Source: Coffea arabica (lineage: Eukaryota; Streptophyta; Magnoliopsida; Gentianales; Rubiaceae). From it: a stretch of DNA of 64,000 bases. Positions 10,925 to 22,514 of this stretch are shown piece after piece (the first letter of the stretch is position 1; each line of letters starts with the position of its first letter). Made by a program: the position numbers and the translations under genes. The notes below the pieces were generated by a model. That model saw nothing but the letters and a program-made list of their open reading frames with translations. It searched no databases and was not told where the DNA came from. The stretch lies in the NCBI RefSeq assembly GCF_036785885.1, contig NC_092312.1:38171239-38235238 (forward strand). The letters are read 5' to 3'.

Positions 10925-11407
10925 GTAGGCTTCAGATCTTTGTAGTGCATCAGAGGTTTCAACGTTTAGAATGCTGGACTGTGGGGTACTTGACTATTAA
11001 GGTAAATATTAAATGCTAGAATTTTGATATTGGACTTTTGTAATTTTCCCATAAGGCAAAGTGGGGATTGAGTTGATTGCACTTGGAGATGGCCAGTCCC
11101 AGTGTGAATTGACTTGGTTCTTACTTAAAGTTGAAGTTAGTTATTTGGACATATTCTTTAGGTTTGCACCCTAGGGCCGCCGGGGCGGTGCTGGTGGATT
11201 AGGTGGGTTCCGCAGGGGAGTTGCATTAGGGCCGTTGACTTGAATTACTTTGTTGTTCTGTTGATTTATTTTGAAATCAATGTGTTCAGTGTTTTGGTAC
11301 TAACTGCATTTTGGCTAATTTGTGCATATCTTTGGCGTAAACCTGTATATGCATGTCCAAAAATTTTGATCATTTAGTGTATTTTATATGGTAAAGTGTC
11401 AAAACAA

Positions 11408-12643
11408 ATGAAAGCCGGTGGCCGAGGTGGAGGTAGGGGATGAGGCCGAGACCGAGGAAAAAGTAGGGGACGGAGACCAGAACCCGAAAGGGTAGAAAAT
11501 GAAAATGCAACCCACCAAACTGATAACCAAGTAGCTACAGCCATATAACGGATGGCAAATTTGCCGGCATGAATGGTGGACCAACAGGGTCAGGGTTATG
11601 GGAATAATGTCAGAAACCCTGGAAATAATCCGGGCAATCACGAGGAAGTGGACCGTGCCTTAGAACGGTTCCAAAAATTTGCACCCTCGAAATTCATAGG
11701 TGGACCTAACCCTGACGTAGCTGAGGGATGGATGGATCGCATGATGGATATATTCGCTGTGCTCGGGTATCCAGAGGAACGGCAGGTATCTTTTACTGTC
11801 TTCCAATTCGAGGGACCAACCCGAGGATGGTGGAATATAATAAAGGCTAAGTGGGAATGAGAGCAGAGCCCCTGGACTTGGGTCAATTTCACTCGTGAGT
11901 TTAACGAGAAGTATTTGCCAACGATTGTTCAAGAAAGGCGGAAAGAGGACTTTATCCGCCTGCGTCAAGAGCCGTTAAGTGTGTCAGAGTACGAGACACA
12001 ATTTACCAAACTCTCTCGTTTTGCTCCAGAGTTAGTACTAATAGACCGAAAGAGAATTCGTCGGTTTGTCCAGGGGTTAAACGTGAAAATACAAGAGGCA
12101 CTGGCAGCTGCCCAGTTGGATACATTCAGCCAGACTCTGGAAAAGGCACAGCGAATAGAGACGGCAAGAAGTCAGGTGAAAGTTTTCTGTGACAAGAAAA
12201 GAACACCATCTGACACCTATACCTACACTGGTGGGCAAAGCTCGGGAAGCGAGCCACCTAGTAAGACGAGTAAGGAAGCCAATGGTACACGACCAGTGGG
12301 GATTCCGAATCAAGGTAAAACAAGGGAAGATCAGGCAGGAAAATGGCTCCAAAGTGGTGTCTCACACGGGGAATCGATGTTCGGAACCAGAAGAGTATGT
12401 GATGTCTGTGCGGCCACTAACCATACGGAAGATACTTGTTGGAAGAAAGAGAAAAATTGGCGATGTTTTCGATGTGGTAGCAATGAACACCTAGTTGCTC
12501 AGTGCCCTCAGAAGTCGAGGGGAGGAAATAAATCAGGGACAAAAGGAACCATTTCTAGGCCGATCAAGGACACCGAAGGTATGAATTTCGAGGACGAAAT
12601 TCTTCTAAGAGGGGGAGGTTGTGAGATCCCGATTCGTCCTTAA
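11408..12643 (+). pseudogene. Gypsy gag, array copy 1 (nonsense-broken)
   Basis: The frame starts MKAGGRGGG and holds a Retrotrans_gag domain (FAPSKFIGGPNPDVAEGW, WWNIIKAKW, FIRLRQEPLSVSEYETQFTK, about residues 90-250). Two CCHC knuckles follow, CDVCAATNHTEDTC and CFRCGSNEHLVAQC. Gag would coat element RNA into particles. TGA occurs near 11441, TAA and TGA near 11547-11572, and TGA at 11858; from 11861 on it is open. After the knuckles the frame goes straight into EGMNFEDEILLRGGG, a sequence typical of the end of a Gypsy polyprotein next to the polypurine tract, then into the LTR. This suggests that pol was deleted internally. Confidence 0.87.
12608..12620 (+). other. Polypurine tract, array copy 1
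   Basis: AAGAGGGGGAGGT ends directly at the TG of LTR 2. This is the plus-strand priming site and fixes the LTR start. Confidence 0.88.
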
Positions 12644-15600
12644 TTTTGAATAAGGATTATTAGTGCTAAATTTTTCTACAAAATTTGATTTTAAGGATGA
12701 TGGTAATTCTTTACATGTGATTTTGCTTTTAGAATCAAAAAACCTTAATTTGAAATTTTATTAAAACTCTAATGAATTTACACCTTTGATATTTTTACAC
12801 AAAATCCTAGTTTACTTATTAATCATAAGTTTATGTGGTAGTAAATATTATGCATGCTAATGTATGTTTCCGTATGAGTAGATACCGGATTTGATTTCTT
12901 TTATAAATGTTAAGTAGGATTAGAAAGCTACAAAGTCTTACACTAGTAAATTCCCTAGTGTTTTGCTAATTGAACAACCTTAAGTTGGGTTTAAAACCCT
13001 TAATTGAGCTAATGTAAAAAGATTGTGGTTTAGTTGCTTTTATGTGCGATAAAGTATGTTTAAATATAGGTGATTAGTATAGGAGGGTGATTAGTTAAAC
13101 AATTAAGTAAGATTTATTAGTTTGGATTAGATTAAGTTTAAGTCCTATGGAGTAAATTGTAAGGAGTTCAAATGTTCAAGGGCAAGAGTTGAATAAAAAG
13201 TAAGTTGAAGTGTAAGGGTTAAAGGAGCAAAATGGAAACTTTTATGTGATTGGATGTTAAGAAAATATCTTCTAATGTCTTATGACTAAGCTTATATCTA
13301 GAAGATTCAAGAGAAAACAAGTTATTAAGCAACAAAAATAAGAAAGAAAGAGAGTGAGAGAGGGCCGAAAATTTGGAGAGAAAAGAGAGAAGAAAATTCC
13401 TTTGGTGCACCAACTTTTGTCCATTAAACTTGATTTTGGAGCCTAGAACAACAACCTTGGCACTTGATTATAGTGGTTTGATCATCTACAAAGCTTCAAT
13501 TAAAGGTAAATCATCCTCTTTGAAAGTTGGTTTTTGGTGATTAAGTCTTGAATCCATGAAAAGTGTTGCTTTTTGTTGTTTTTATGATCTTAAATGATAT
13601 AGATGGTGGTTGCATGGAGTTTAATGGTTCATCTTGGTGATATTTTGCTACTTAAATTTCGGTCAAGCCAAGAGAAATTAGGTCTTCTGTTATAGGTTTT
13701 CTTAGTTGATTTGGTTGGTGATTAGACTTGATAATGGAACTTTTGGAGTGATTATCTCATTTGAATGGTGGATTCTTAATAAAATCAGGTTTGGTTATGA
13801 AACCCTAATGTAAAGAGGAAATTAGTTTGGTTTAGTTAGAACTTGAAAGGTTGGTGTGTACTTGGCTAGTGTTTTGAAGTTGGTAAAGAACTAGTAGAAC
13901 TAGAATCTAGATTATGGTTGGTATTTGGTAATTTGAGGAAGAAATTTCAGACCATTACTAGGTCTTTTAGGATCTGGTATATGTAGTATTATTTTGTATA
14001 TAATTGGTTAGAAAACTTGTATAACACTCATAGCAATGGACCATGTGTTTGCAAAGTTCAAAACCGGCAAAACTGGAAACAGAGCAGTCCACAAATCCAA
14101 ACTTGGGTTCTATTTTTCTTTATGCTGCGTGCTGATTCAGAAGTTTCTCAAAACATGAAAGTTGTACCTTCTTAAGTCCTTGTTGTGCCTACAAAATTTC
14201 ACCCCAATCCTATCAGTAGATCCTGAGTTATGACCAAAACACTAATAGTTATACAAAACTGTGGAATTAGTGACGTTTCTTGATTTCACTTCTGACCGCG
14301 CTCATTTCACATTGATAACGTGCGAACTGGGTGTTGCTCCCTTCATAAGAAATGTAGATCTTGGTCTTAGCTTCAAAACGATATAAAGTGCATCCAAATC
14401 CGAGTTCCTTAGCTATAGTTATTATCAAACCAAGATCGGTTGTCAGAACTGCCTTTGAATTTGGACAGTTCTGACAGGAACTTTGGACCCATTTTTCACC
14501 CTGCTTTGTATTGATTTAGGTTTTGGTCAAAACACAAAAGTTTTAGCATTATGACATAGCTTTCCAAAGCCTTTAGAATTTCTTGATTTGGATGTATGAG
14601 CTGTGAGTTATGGTCCGGCAAACAGACCCTGTCCGTCACCCTAAAGTGCAAACTTCTGGTACTATTTTCCATAATTTCGACCTACTTCCATTCAGATCGA
14701 GATTAATGTGTCTTCATGAAAATTGTAGCCCTTCCTCTTAGCTTCACAACGGCATCTCATACATTTTAATCCGACATTTCTAACCCAACTTATGATCAAA
14801 ACAGTTTGGAAAAGCAACTATGCCTATTTCCGTTTGCCGGCCGTTTCCATTTCTGGTTGCCGATTCCGCACATGCATGTGCCAATTTTACTGTTTTGCTT
14901 AATTTACACACTTTAGTAGTTGTTTGTGTGATAATATGGCTCAACCTTCTGCTACAGGCGGTGACGGGCTAGACGGAGCCGGTGGGACCCACTAGCTGAC
15001 GATTTGAATTCATTTCCGTACTTTCTCTTGTTATACTTGCTCTTTAGGTGAGTAATCAGGGTTTTTCTGTGTAACTCAATACTAATATGAGTTTAATATG
15101 AATGGGCACTTAGGCGAGAGTATAATTTATCGCACTCGATCTAAATCCCATTAGTTGCTATTAATACCTGTGAAATATGATTTGGTGATTTGTTATAGAA
15201 CATTTATTGCTTGAACCAGAGTATTTATTGCTTGCACTAGAGCATTTATTGCTTGAATCAGAATATTTATTGCTTGAACCAGAGCATTTATTGCTTGAAC
15301 AAAATATTTTAGAGCATTTATTGCTCGTGACTTGAGCTGAGCCTCATGGTCTCTCTATCTGGGATCCTTTAAGAGAAGCAAGCTGTGTGGCTCAGGATCT
15401 CAAGGGTCAACCAGTGGTCAACCTCGACAAATGAGTTGGCTTGGGAGCCACCCGTATCCTTACTATGTGGTGTTACTTTTCTGCTTTTGCTTTGCTCTCA
15501 CTGTGCAAATGTTGACATGTAAAAATCATATTTTTACCCCTGGTTAGTCACTAAGTTTCTAGCTTACCCATTTTCTTTTGTTTTCCTTAGCAGGGCCGAC

Positions 15601-15935
15601 ACGGGGAAATTTGTGGCACCATCACTAGTATAGTTGGGTTTTGTTTGTAATCACCGAATAGTTCATATGTTTTTTTCTCTATTATAGTGATCCGTGCAAG
15701 GACCCTTCTGAGGGTTTACTCTTTGGTGTTGGTTATAATCATAAGGATGTACTGGTATGAGTAGTTACTTTTGGGGATTGTAAATAGAACTCTTTTGCCG
15801 ATGTATATAATGTGAGTAGTACTCTTTTACCGTGTGAATAGCTTTTATTGCTTTTGCCTTCGATTCCCGGCGAGAGCTGGACAGGCGGTCCGCCGAACCC
15901 TCTGGTTTGCCTTAGGAGAAGGTGGGGCCGTCACA
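12621..15935 (+). repeat. LTR 2 of the gag-only array
   Basis: The 3315-bp copy begins TGTGAGATCCCGATTCGTCC after a polypurine tract and ends GGGGCCGTCACA before a primer-binding site. It acts as both the 3' LTR of unit 1 and the 5' LTR of unit 2. It differs from LTR 1 by scattered substitutions and small indels. Confidence 0.9.
15197..15327 (+). repeat. 21-bp minisatellite in LTR 2
   Basis: Five AGAGCATTTATTGCTTGAACC-type units plus the separated sixth partial unit, the same number as in LTR 1. Confidence 0.9.
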
Positions 15936-15937
15936 GT

Positions 15938-15949
15938 TGGTATCACAGC
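15938..15949 (+). other. Primer-binding site, array copy 2
   Basis: TGGTATCACAGC follows LTR 2 after two bases and is one base off the tRNA-Met match. Confidence 0.85.
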
Positions 15950-16444
15950 GTTGGATTCAGATCTTTGTAGTGCATCTGAAGTTTCAACGTTTAGAATGCT
16001 GGACTGTGGGGTACTTGACTATTAAGGTAAATATTGAATGCTAGGATTTTGATATTGGACTTTTATAATTTTTCCATAAGGCAAAGTGGGGATTGAATTG
16101 ATTGCACTTGGATATGGCTAGTCCCAGTGTGAATTGACTTGGTTCTTACTTAATGTTGAAGTTAGTTATTTGGACCTATTCTTTAGGTTTGCACCCTAGG
16201 GTCGCCGGGGCGGTGCTTGTGGATTACGTGGGTTCCGCAGGGGAGTTGCATTAGGGCCGTTGACTTGAATTACTTTGTTATCCTGTTGATTTTTTTTGAA
16301 ATCAATGTGTTCAATGTTTTGGTACTAACTGCATTTTGGCTAATTTGTGCCTATCTTTGGCGTAAACCTGTATATGCATGTCCAAAAATTTTGATCATTT
16401 AGTGTGTTTTATATGGTATTTTATACGGCAAAGTTTCAAAACAA

Positions 16445-17640
16445 ATGGAAGTCGGTGGCCGAGGTGGAGGTAGGGTACGAGACCGAGGCCGAGGAAAAGG
16501 TAGTGGACGGAGACTAGAACTCGAAAGGATAGAAAATGAAAATGCAACCCACCAAACCGATAACCAAGTAGCTACAGCTATACAACAGATGACAGATTTG
16601 CTGGCACGAATGGTGGACCAACAGGGTCAGGGTCATGGGAATAATGCCGAAAACCCTGAAAATAATCCGGGCAATCACGAGAGAGTGGACCGTGCCTTAG
16701 AACGGTTCCAAAAATTTGCACCCCCGAAATTCGTAGGTGGACCTAGACCTGACGTAGCTGAGGGATGGATGGACCGCATGATGGATATATTCGCTACGCT
16801 CGGGTATCCAGAGGAACGGCAGGTATCTTTTGCTGTCTTCCAATTTGAGGGACCAACCCGAGTATGGTGGAATGTAATAAAGGCTAAGTGGGAACGAGAG
16901 CAGACCCCCCGGACTTGGATCAATTTGACCCGTGAGTTTAACGAGAAGTAATTGCCACCGATTGTTCAAGAAAGGTGGGAAGAGGACTTTATCCGCCTAC
17001 GTCAAGGGCCGTTAAGTGTGGCAGAGTACGAGACACAATTTACCAAACTCTCTCGTTTTGCTCCAGAGTTAGTACTAACAGACCGAAAGAGAATTCGTCG
17101 GTTTGTCCAGGGGTTAAACGTGGAAATACAAGAGGCACTGGCAGCTGCCCAGTTGGATACATTCAGCCAGACCCTGGAAAAGGCACAACGAATAGAGACG
17201 GCAAGAAGTCAAGTGAAAGCTTTCCGTGACAAGAAGAAAACACCATCTGACACCTATACCTACACTGGTGGGCAAATCTCGGGAAGCGAGCCACCTAGAA
17301 GAGGAGTAAGGAAGCCAATGGTACACGACCAGTGGGGATTCCGAATCAAGGTAAAACAAGGGAAGATCATGCAGGAAAAGGACTCCAAAGTGGTGTCTCA
17401 CACGGGGAATCGATGTTCAGAACCAGAAGAGTATGAGATGTCTGTGTGGCCACTAACCATACGGAAGATATCTGTTGGAAGAAAGAGAAAAATCGGCGAT
17501 GTTTTCGATGTGGTAGCAATGAACACCTAGTTGCTCAGTGCCCTCAGAAGTCGAGGGAAGGAAATAAATCAGGACAAAGGGAACCATTTCTAGGCCGATC
17601 AGGGATACCGAAGGTATGAATTTCGAGGACGAAATTCTTC
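16445..17640 (+). pseudogene. Gypsy gag, array copy 2 (nonsense and frameshift)
   Basis: This copy starts MEVGGRGGGRVRDRGRGKG and is open for 168 codons through the gag core (FAPPKFVGGPRPDVAEGW, TRVWWNVIKAKWEREQ). A TAA at 16949-16951 replaces the Tyr codon present in copy 1. The frame resumes to about 17300, where a short deletion next to the SEPP segment shifts it. The two CCHC knuckles therefore fall in another frame. The damage differs from that in copy 1, so the units decayed separately. At 16905 this copy keeps the Arg codon (CGA type) that is TGA in copy 1. Confidence 0.87.
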
Positions 17641-17641
17641 T

Positions 17642-17654
17642 AAGAGGGGGAGGT
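17642..17654 (+). other. Polypurine tract, array copy 2
   Basis: AAGAGGGGGAGGT lies directly before LTR 3, identical to the tract in copy 1. Confidence 0.88.
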
Positions 17655-20600
17655 TGTGAGATCCCGATTCATCCTTAATTTTGAATAAGGATTATTAGTG
17701 CTAAATTTTGCTATAAAATTTGATTTTAAGAATGATGGTAATTCTTTACAAGTGATTTTGCTTTTAGAATCGAAAAACCTTAATTTGGAATTTTATTAAA
17801 ACCCTAATGGATTTACACCTTTGATATTTTTACACAAAACCCTAGTTTACTTATTAATCATAAGTTTATGTGGTAGTAAATATTATGTATGCTAATGTAT
17901 GTTTCCGTATGAGTAGATACCGGATTTGATTTCTTTTATAAATGTTAAGTAGGATTAGAAAGCTACAAAGTCTTACACTAGTAAATTCCCTAGTGTTTTG
18001 CTAATTGAACAACCTTAAGTTGGGTTTAAAACCCTTAATTGAGCTAATGTAAAAAGATTGTGGTTTAGTTGCTTTTATGTGGGATAAAGTATGTTTAAGT
18101 ATAGGTGATTAGTACAGAAGGGTGATTAGTGAAGCAATTAAGTAAGATTTATTAGTTTGCATTAGATTAAGTTTAAATCCTATGGAGTAAATTGTAAGGA
18201 GTTCAAATGTTCAAGGGCAAGAGTTGAATAAAAAGTAAGTTGAAGTGTAAGGGTTAAAGGAGCAAAATGGGAACTTTTATGTGATTGGATGTTAAGAAAA
18301 TATCTTCTAATGTCTTATGACTAAGCTTATATCTAGAAGATTTAAGAGAAAACCAAGTTATTAAGCAACAAAAATAAGAAAGAAAGAGAGTGAGAGAGGG
18401 CCGAAAATTTGGAGAGAAAAGAGAGAAGAAAATTCCTTTGGTGCACCAACTTTTGTCCATTAAACTTGATCTTGGAGCCTAGAACAACAACCTTGGCACT
18501 TGATTATAGTGGTTTGATCATCTACAAAGCTTCAATTAAAGGTAAATCATCCTCTTTGAAAGTTGGTTTTTAGTGATTAAGTCTTGAATCCATGAAAAGT
18601 GATGCTTTTTGTTGTTTTTATGATCTTAAATGATATAGATGGTGATTGTATGGAGTTTAATGGTTCATCTTGGTGATATTTTGCTACTTAAATTTCGGTC
18701 AAGCCAAGAGAAATTAGGGCTTCTTGTTATAGGTTTTCTTAGTTGATTTGGTTGGTGATTAGACTCGATAATGGAACTTTTGGTGTGATTATCTCATTTG
18801 AATGGTAGGTTCTTAATAAAATCAGGTTTGGTTATGAAACCCTAATGTAAAGAGGAAATTGGTTTGGTTTAGTTAGAACTTGAAAGGTTGGTGTGTACTT
18901 TGCTAGTGTTTTGAAGTTGGTAAAGAACTAGTAGAACTAGAATCTAGATTATGGTTGGTATTTGGTAATTTGAGGAGGAAATTTCAGACCATTACTAGGT
19001 CTTTTAGGATCTGGTATATGTAGTATTATTTGGTACATAATTGGTTAGAAAACTTGTATAAGACTCATAGCAACGGACCATGTGTTTGCAAAGTTCAAAA
19101 CCGGCAAAACTGGAAACATGGCAGTCCACAAATCCAAACTTGGGTTCTATTTTTCTTTATGCTGCGTGCTTATTCAGACGTTTCAAAAATTGAAAGTTGT
19201 AACTTCTTAAGTCTTTGTTGTGCCTGCAAAATTTCAGCCCAATCCGATCAGTAGATCCTGAGTTATGACCAAAACACTAATAGTTATACAAAACTGTGGA
19301 ATTAGTGACGTTTCTTGATTTCACTTCTGACTGCGCTCTGTTCACATTGATAACGTGCGAACTGGGTGTTGATCCCTTCATAAGAAATGTAGATTTTGGT
19401 CTTAGCTTCGAAACGGTATAAAGTGCATCCAAATCCGAGTTCCGTAGCTACAGTTATTATCAAACCAAAATCGGTTGTCAGAACTGCCTTTGAATTTGGA
19501 CAGTTCTGACAGGAACTTTGGACCCATTTTTTACCCTGCTTTGTATTGATTCAGGTTTTAGTCAAAACACAAAAGTTTTAGCATTATGACATAGCTTTCC
19601 AACGCCTTTAGAATTTCTTGATTTGGATGTATGAGCTGTGAGTTATGGTCCGGCAAACAGACCCTGTCCGTCACCCTAAAGTGCAAACTTCTGGTACTGT
19701 TTTCCATAATTTCGACCTGCTTCCATTCAGATCGAGATTAATGTGTCTTCATGAAAATTGTAGCCCTTCCTCTTAGCTTCACAACGGTATCTCATACATT
19801 TTAATCCAACATTTCTAGCCCTACTTATGATCAAAATAGTTTGGAAAAGCAACTATGCCCATTTCCGTTTGCCGGCCGTTTCCATTTCCGGTTGCCGACT
19901 CCGCACATGCATGTGCCAATTTTGTCGTTTTGCTTAATTTACGCACTTTAGTAGTTTTTTGTGTAATAACATGGCTCAACCTTCTGCTACAGGTGGTGAC
20001 GGGCTAGACGGAGCCGGTGGGGCCCACTAGCTGACGACTTGAATTCATTTCCGTACTTTCTCTCGTTATACTTGCTCTTTAGGTGAGTAATCAGGGTTTT
20101 TCTGTGTAACTCAATACTAATATGAGTTTACTATGAATGGCACTTAGGCGAGAGTGTACTTTATTGCACTCGATCTAAATCTCATTTGTTGCTATTAATA
20201 CCTGTGAAATATGATTTGGTGATTTGTTATAGAGCATTTATTGCTTGAACCAAAGCATTTATTGCTTGCACTAAAGCATTTATTGCTTGTACTAGAGCAT
20301 TTATTGATTGAACCAGAGCATTTATTGATTGAACAAAATATTTTAGAGCATTTATTGCTCGTGACTTGAGCTGAGCCTCATGGTCTCTCTATCTGGGATC
20401 CTTTAAGAGAAGCGAGCTGTGTGGCTCAGGATCTCAAGGGTCAACCAGTGGTCAACCTCGACAAATGAGTTAGTTTGGGAGCCACCCGTATCCTTACTAT
20501 GTGGTGTTACTTTTCTGCTTTTACTTTGCTCTCACTGTGCAAATGTTGACATGTAAAAATCATATTTTTACCCCTGGTTAGTCACTAAGCTTCTAGCTTA

Positions 20601-20970
20601 CCCCCTTTTGTTTTGTTTTTCTTAGCAGGGCCGACGCGGGGAAATTTGTGGCACCATCACTAGTATAGTTGGGTTTTGTTTGTAATCACCGAATAGTTCA
20701 TATGTTTTTTTCTCTATTATAGTGATCCGTGCAAGGACCCTTCTGAGGGTTTACTCTTTGGTGTTGGTTATAATCATAAGGATGTACTGGTATGAGTAGT
20801 TACTTTTGGGGATTGTAAATAGAACTCTTTTGCCGATGTATATAATGTGAGTAGTACTCTTTTACCGTGTGAATAGCTTTTATTTGCTTTTGCCTTCGTG
20901 TCCCGGCGAGAGTTGGGCAGGCGGTCCGCCAAACCCTCTGGTTCGCCTTAGGGAGAAGTGGGTCGTCACA
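17655..20970 (+). repeat. LTR 3 of the gag-only array
   Basis: The 3316-bp copy begins TGTGAGATCCCGATTCATCC and ends GTGGGTCGTCACA. The sequence beyond it is not internal element sequence but another Gypsy LTR relic, so this is the terminal LTR. Confidence 0.9.
20231..20360 (+). repeat. 21-bp minisatellite in LTR 3
   Basis: Five units plus a separated sixth partial unit, as in the other two LTRs. Two units read TTATTGATTG instead of TTATTGCTTG. Confidence 0.9.
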
Positions 20971-22514
20971 CATATATTTGATTCTAGGACTTGGAAGTGA
21001 AGCCGAAGTTGCGCCTGAAGCGAGCACTTATGCTTTGTTGTCGTAATGAGTGTTCCAACTGCATGTTCCATGTTACTTATTGCAAGAAATTGCTAAGCAC
21101 TTGATTGTCATTTCTTAGGCGAATGTGTACTTTATTGCACTTGACCTAACTTAACTAAACTTTTGATATCTTATTCTTGCATGTACAAGTAATTTGATTG
21201 ACATGTAACCTGTATTTTGATTTGAAATACTTGAAATACTTGAAAATGTGACAATCTAAGCTTACTTGTGACTTGATCATGGTTAGGTGAATGTGTCCTT
21301 ATTCACACTCGATCTCCTTGAATTTGAGACACTTGATCTTACGTGTGAACTTGCATGTACATGTGTATGATTGTAAACCGGTTGTATATCTTCTTACAGT
21401 GGTTGAACTGGGCTCTTGGACACTTTTCTAAGATGTCGGATAAGTGGAAACTTGGGTTAATCATGCATATACATGAATGTAGGTCAGTAACGGCTAAACT
21501 GAGCCCTCGTTGGACCCCCTTACTTGAGACCAGCCTTAGAGCGGTCGGATAAGTTGGGCAACCTTGGGTAAAGGATAAAGTTCCTAACCTATTTACTCGT
21601 GACTTGAATTCATGACTTGAACTTGTGACATGCTTGAATACGGAGCATTAGGTAACAGCTAACGTCTCCAATCATTACTTGAATGAGCGTTTGATGACAG
21701 CCAACGACTCCACTTTTGAATACTTGAATACCTAGGGCTTTAAACTCAGATCCTGAATATTTGAATAGTTGGGGCTATATGCCTAACCCAGGGATAGTTG
21801 GTTGAATCGAGCTGGCAAGGGTTTGGTCGAGGAGATTGACGAATCCTGAGTACTTGACTGCGTTCGAGCCCGCTATGGGGATGATTGATCAATGAAGATT
21901 GACGTTTAGTAGTGATCTATAAACATTATAATTTCATGGCTGACGGAGAGTCAACGGACCCTGGACAAGCTATCGTGGAACCTGCTCCTAAGAGCAACCT
22001 ATATCTTTTGTGATGAACGTGTTCTTTACTGTACACTATTACATGATCTATCTGGTTACATGCTTTACTATGCATTATGTCCTGATCTATTCGGGTTTGA
22101 CTTAAAAGTATCATGCCTGCTAGTTTATTTGCCTGTTTTCTTGGAACCTCACTAGGTTTCTACCTCATTCTATGGAATTTGTTTTCCTTACAGGTGTAAG
22201 AACGTAAGAGTAGGAATTGGAGAAGACATAGACTTTGTCTAAACTTTGTTAGTTGCTGGCATAGGCACTCCTTAACTCTCTAGCAAGCTTGTTTGGTTTT
22301 ATTTTATAAGTGTAACTCCTTGACTGTATTTAGAAAATTGTATAGGCATTTAATACCTACGGTTATATATATTTAAGGTTGTAATTGTTAATACTCTTAT
22401 TATTGAGGTTATTATTTCATAAATTTTGTGGTGTGTGAGTGAGTTTTGGCGAGAGTTGGGTAAGCGGTATACCAAACCCTTGGATACGCCTCAGGGGAAG
22501 ATGGGGTCGTCACA
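20971..22514 (+). repeat. Older Gypsy LTR relic interrupted by the array
   Basis: The last ~90 bases (GGCGAGAGTTGGGTAAGCGG ... GGGGTCGTCACA) closely follow the terminal segment of the array LTRs. Internal stretches also correspond, such as CTTAGGCGAATGTGTACTTT. It is therefore a related but distinct Gypsy LTR. The following bases (ATTGGAGCAAGC) are only a weak primer-binding site. Its upstream part is presumably left of the array. No coding sequence is visible. Confidence 0.7.

Larger units (their letters stand above)
7594..20970 (+). mobile_element. Gag-only Gypsy-type (TR-GAG-like) array: LTR-gag-LTR-gag-LTR
   Basis: Three near-identical 3.3-kb LTRs alternate with two ~1.7-kb internal regions, a period of about 5.03 kb. 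Each internal region has a tRNA-Met-type primer-binding site after the LTR, a gag gene only, and a polypurine tract just before the next LTR. No protease, reverse transcriptase, RNase H or integrase is present, so it depends on a partner element. The ends TGTGAGATCC...CGTCACA and the site TTGGTATCA resemble Tekay/Del-type plant Gypsy elements. The 5 bases outside are CAGAT on the left and CATAT on the right, a possible decayed target duplication. Unequal recombination between LTRs of sister copies would give this structure. The layout matches the TR-GAG class described in coffee. Confidence 0.85.

Noticed and set aside
11638..11968. Antisense reading frames over the gag domain (also 16675-16969 and 17114-17401)
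   Set aside because: They mirror the gag coding strand and have no independent support.
8193..18460. Small antisense frame repeated three times (8193, 13219, 18254), starting MDKSWCTKGIFFS in two copies
   Set aside because: It recurs only because it lies in each LTR. The copies differ by stops and changes and have no family resemblance.
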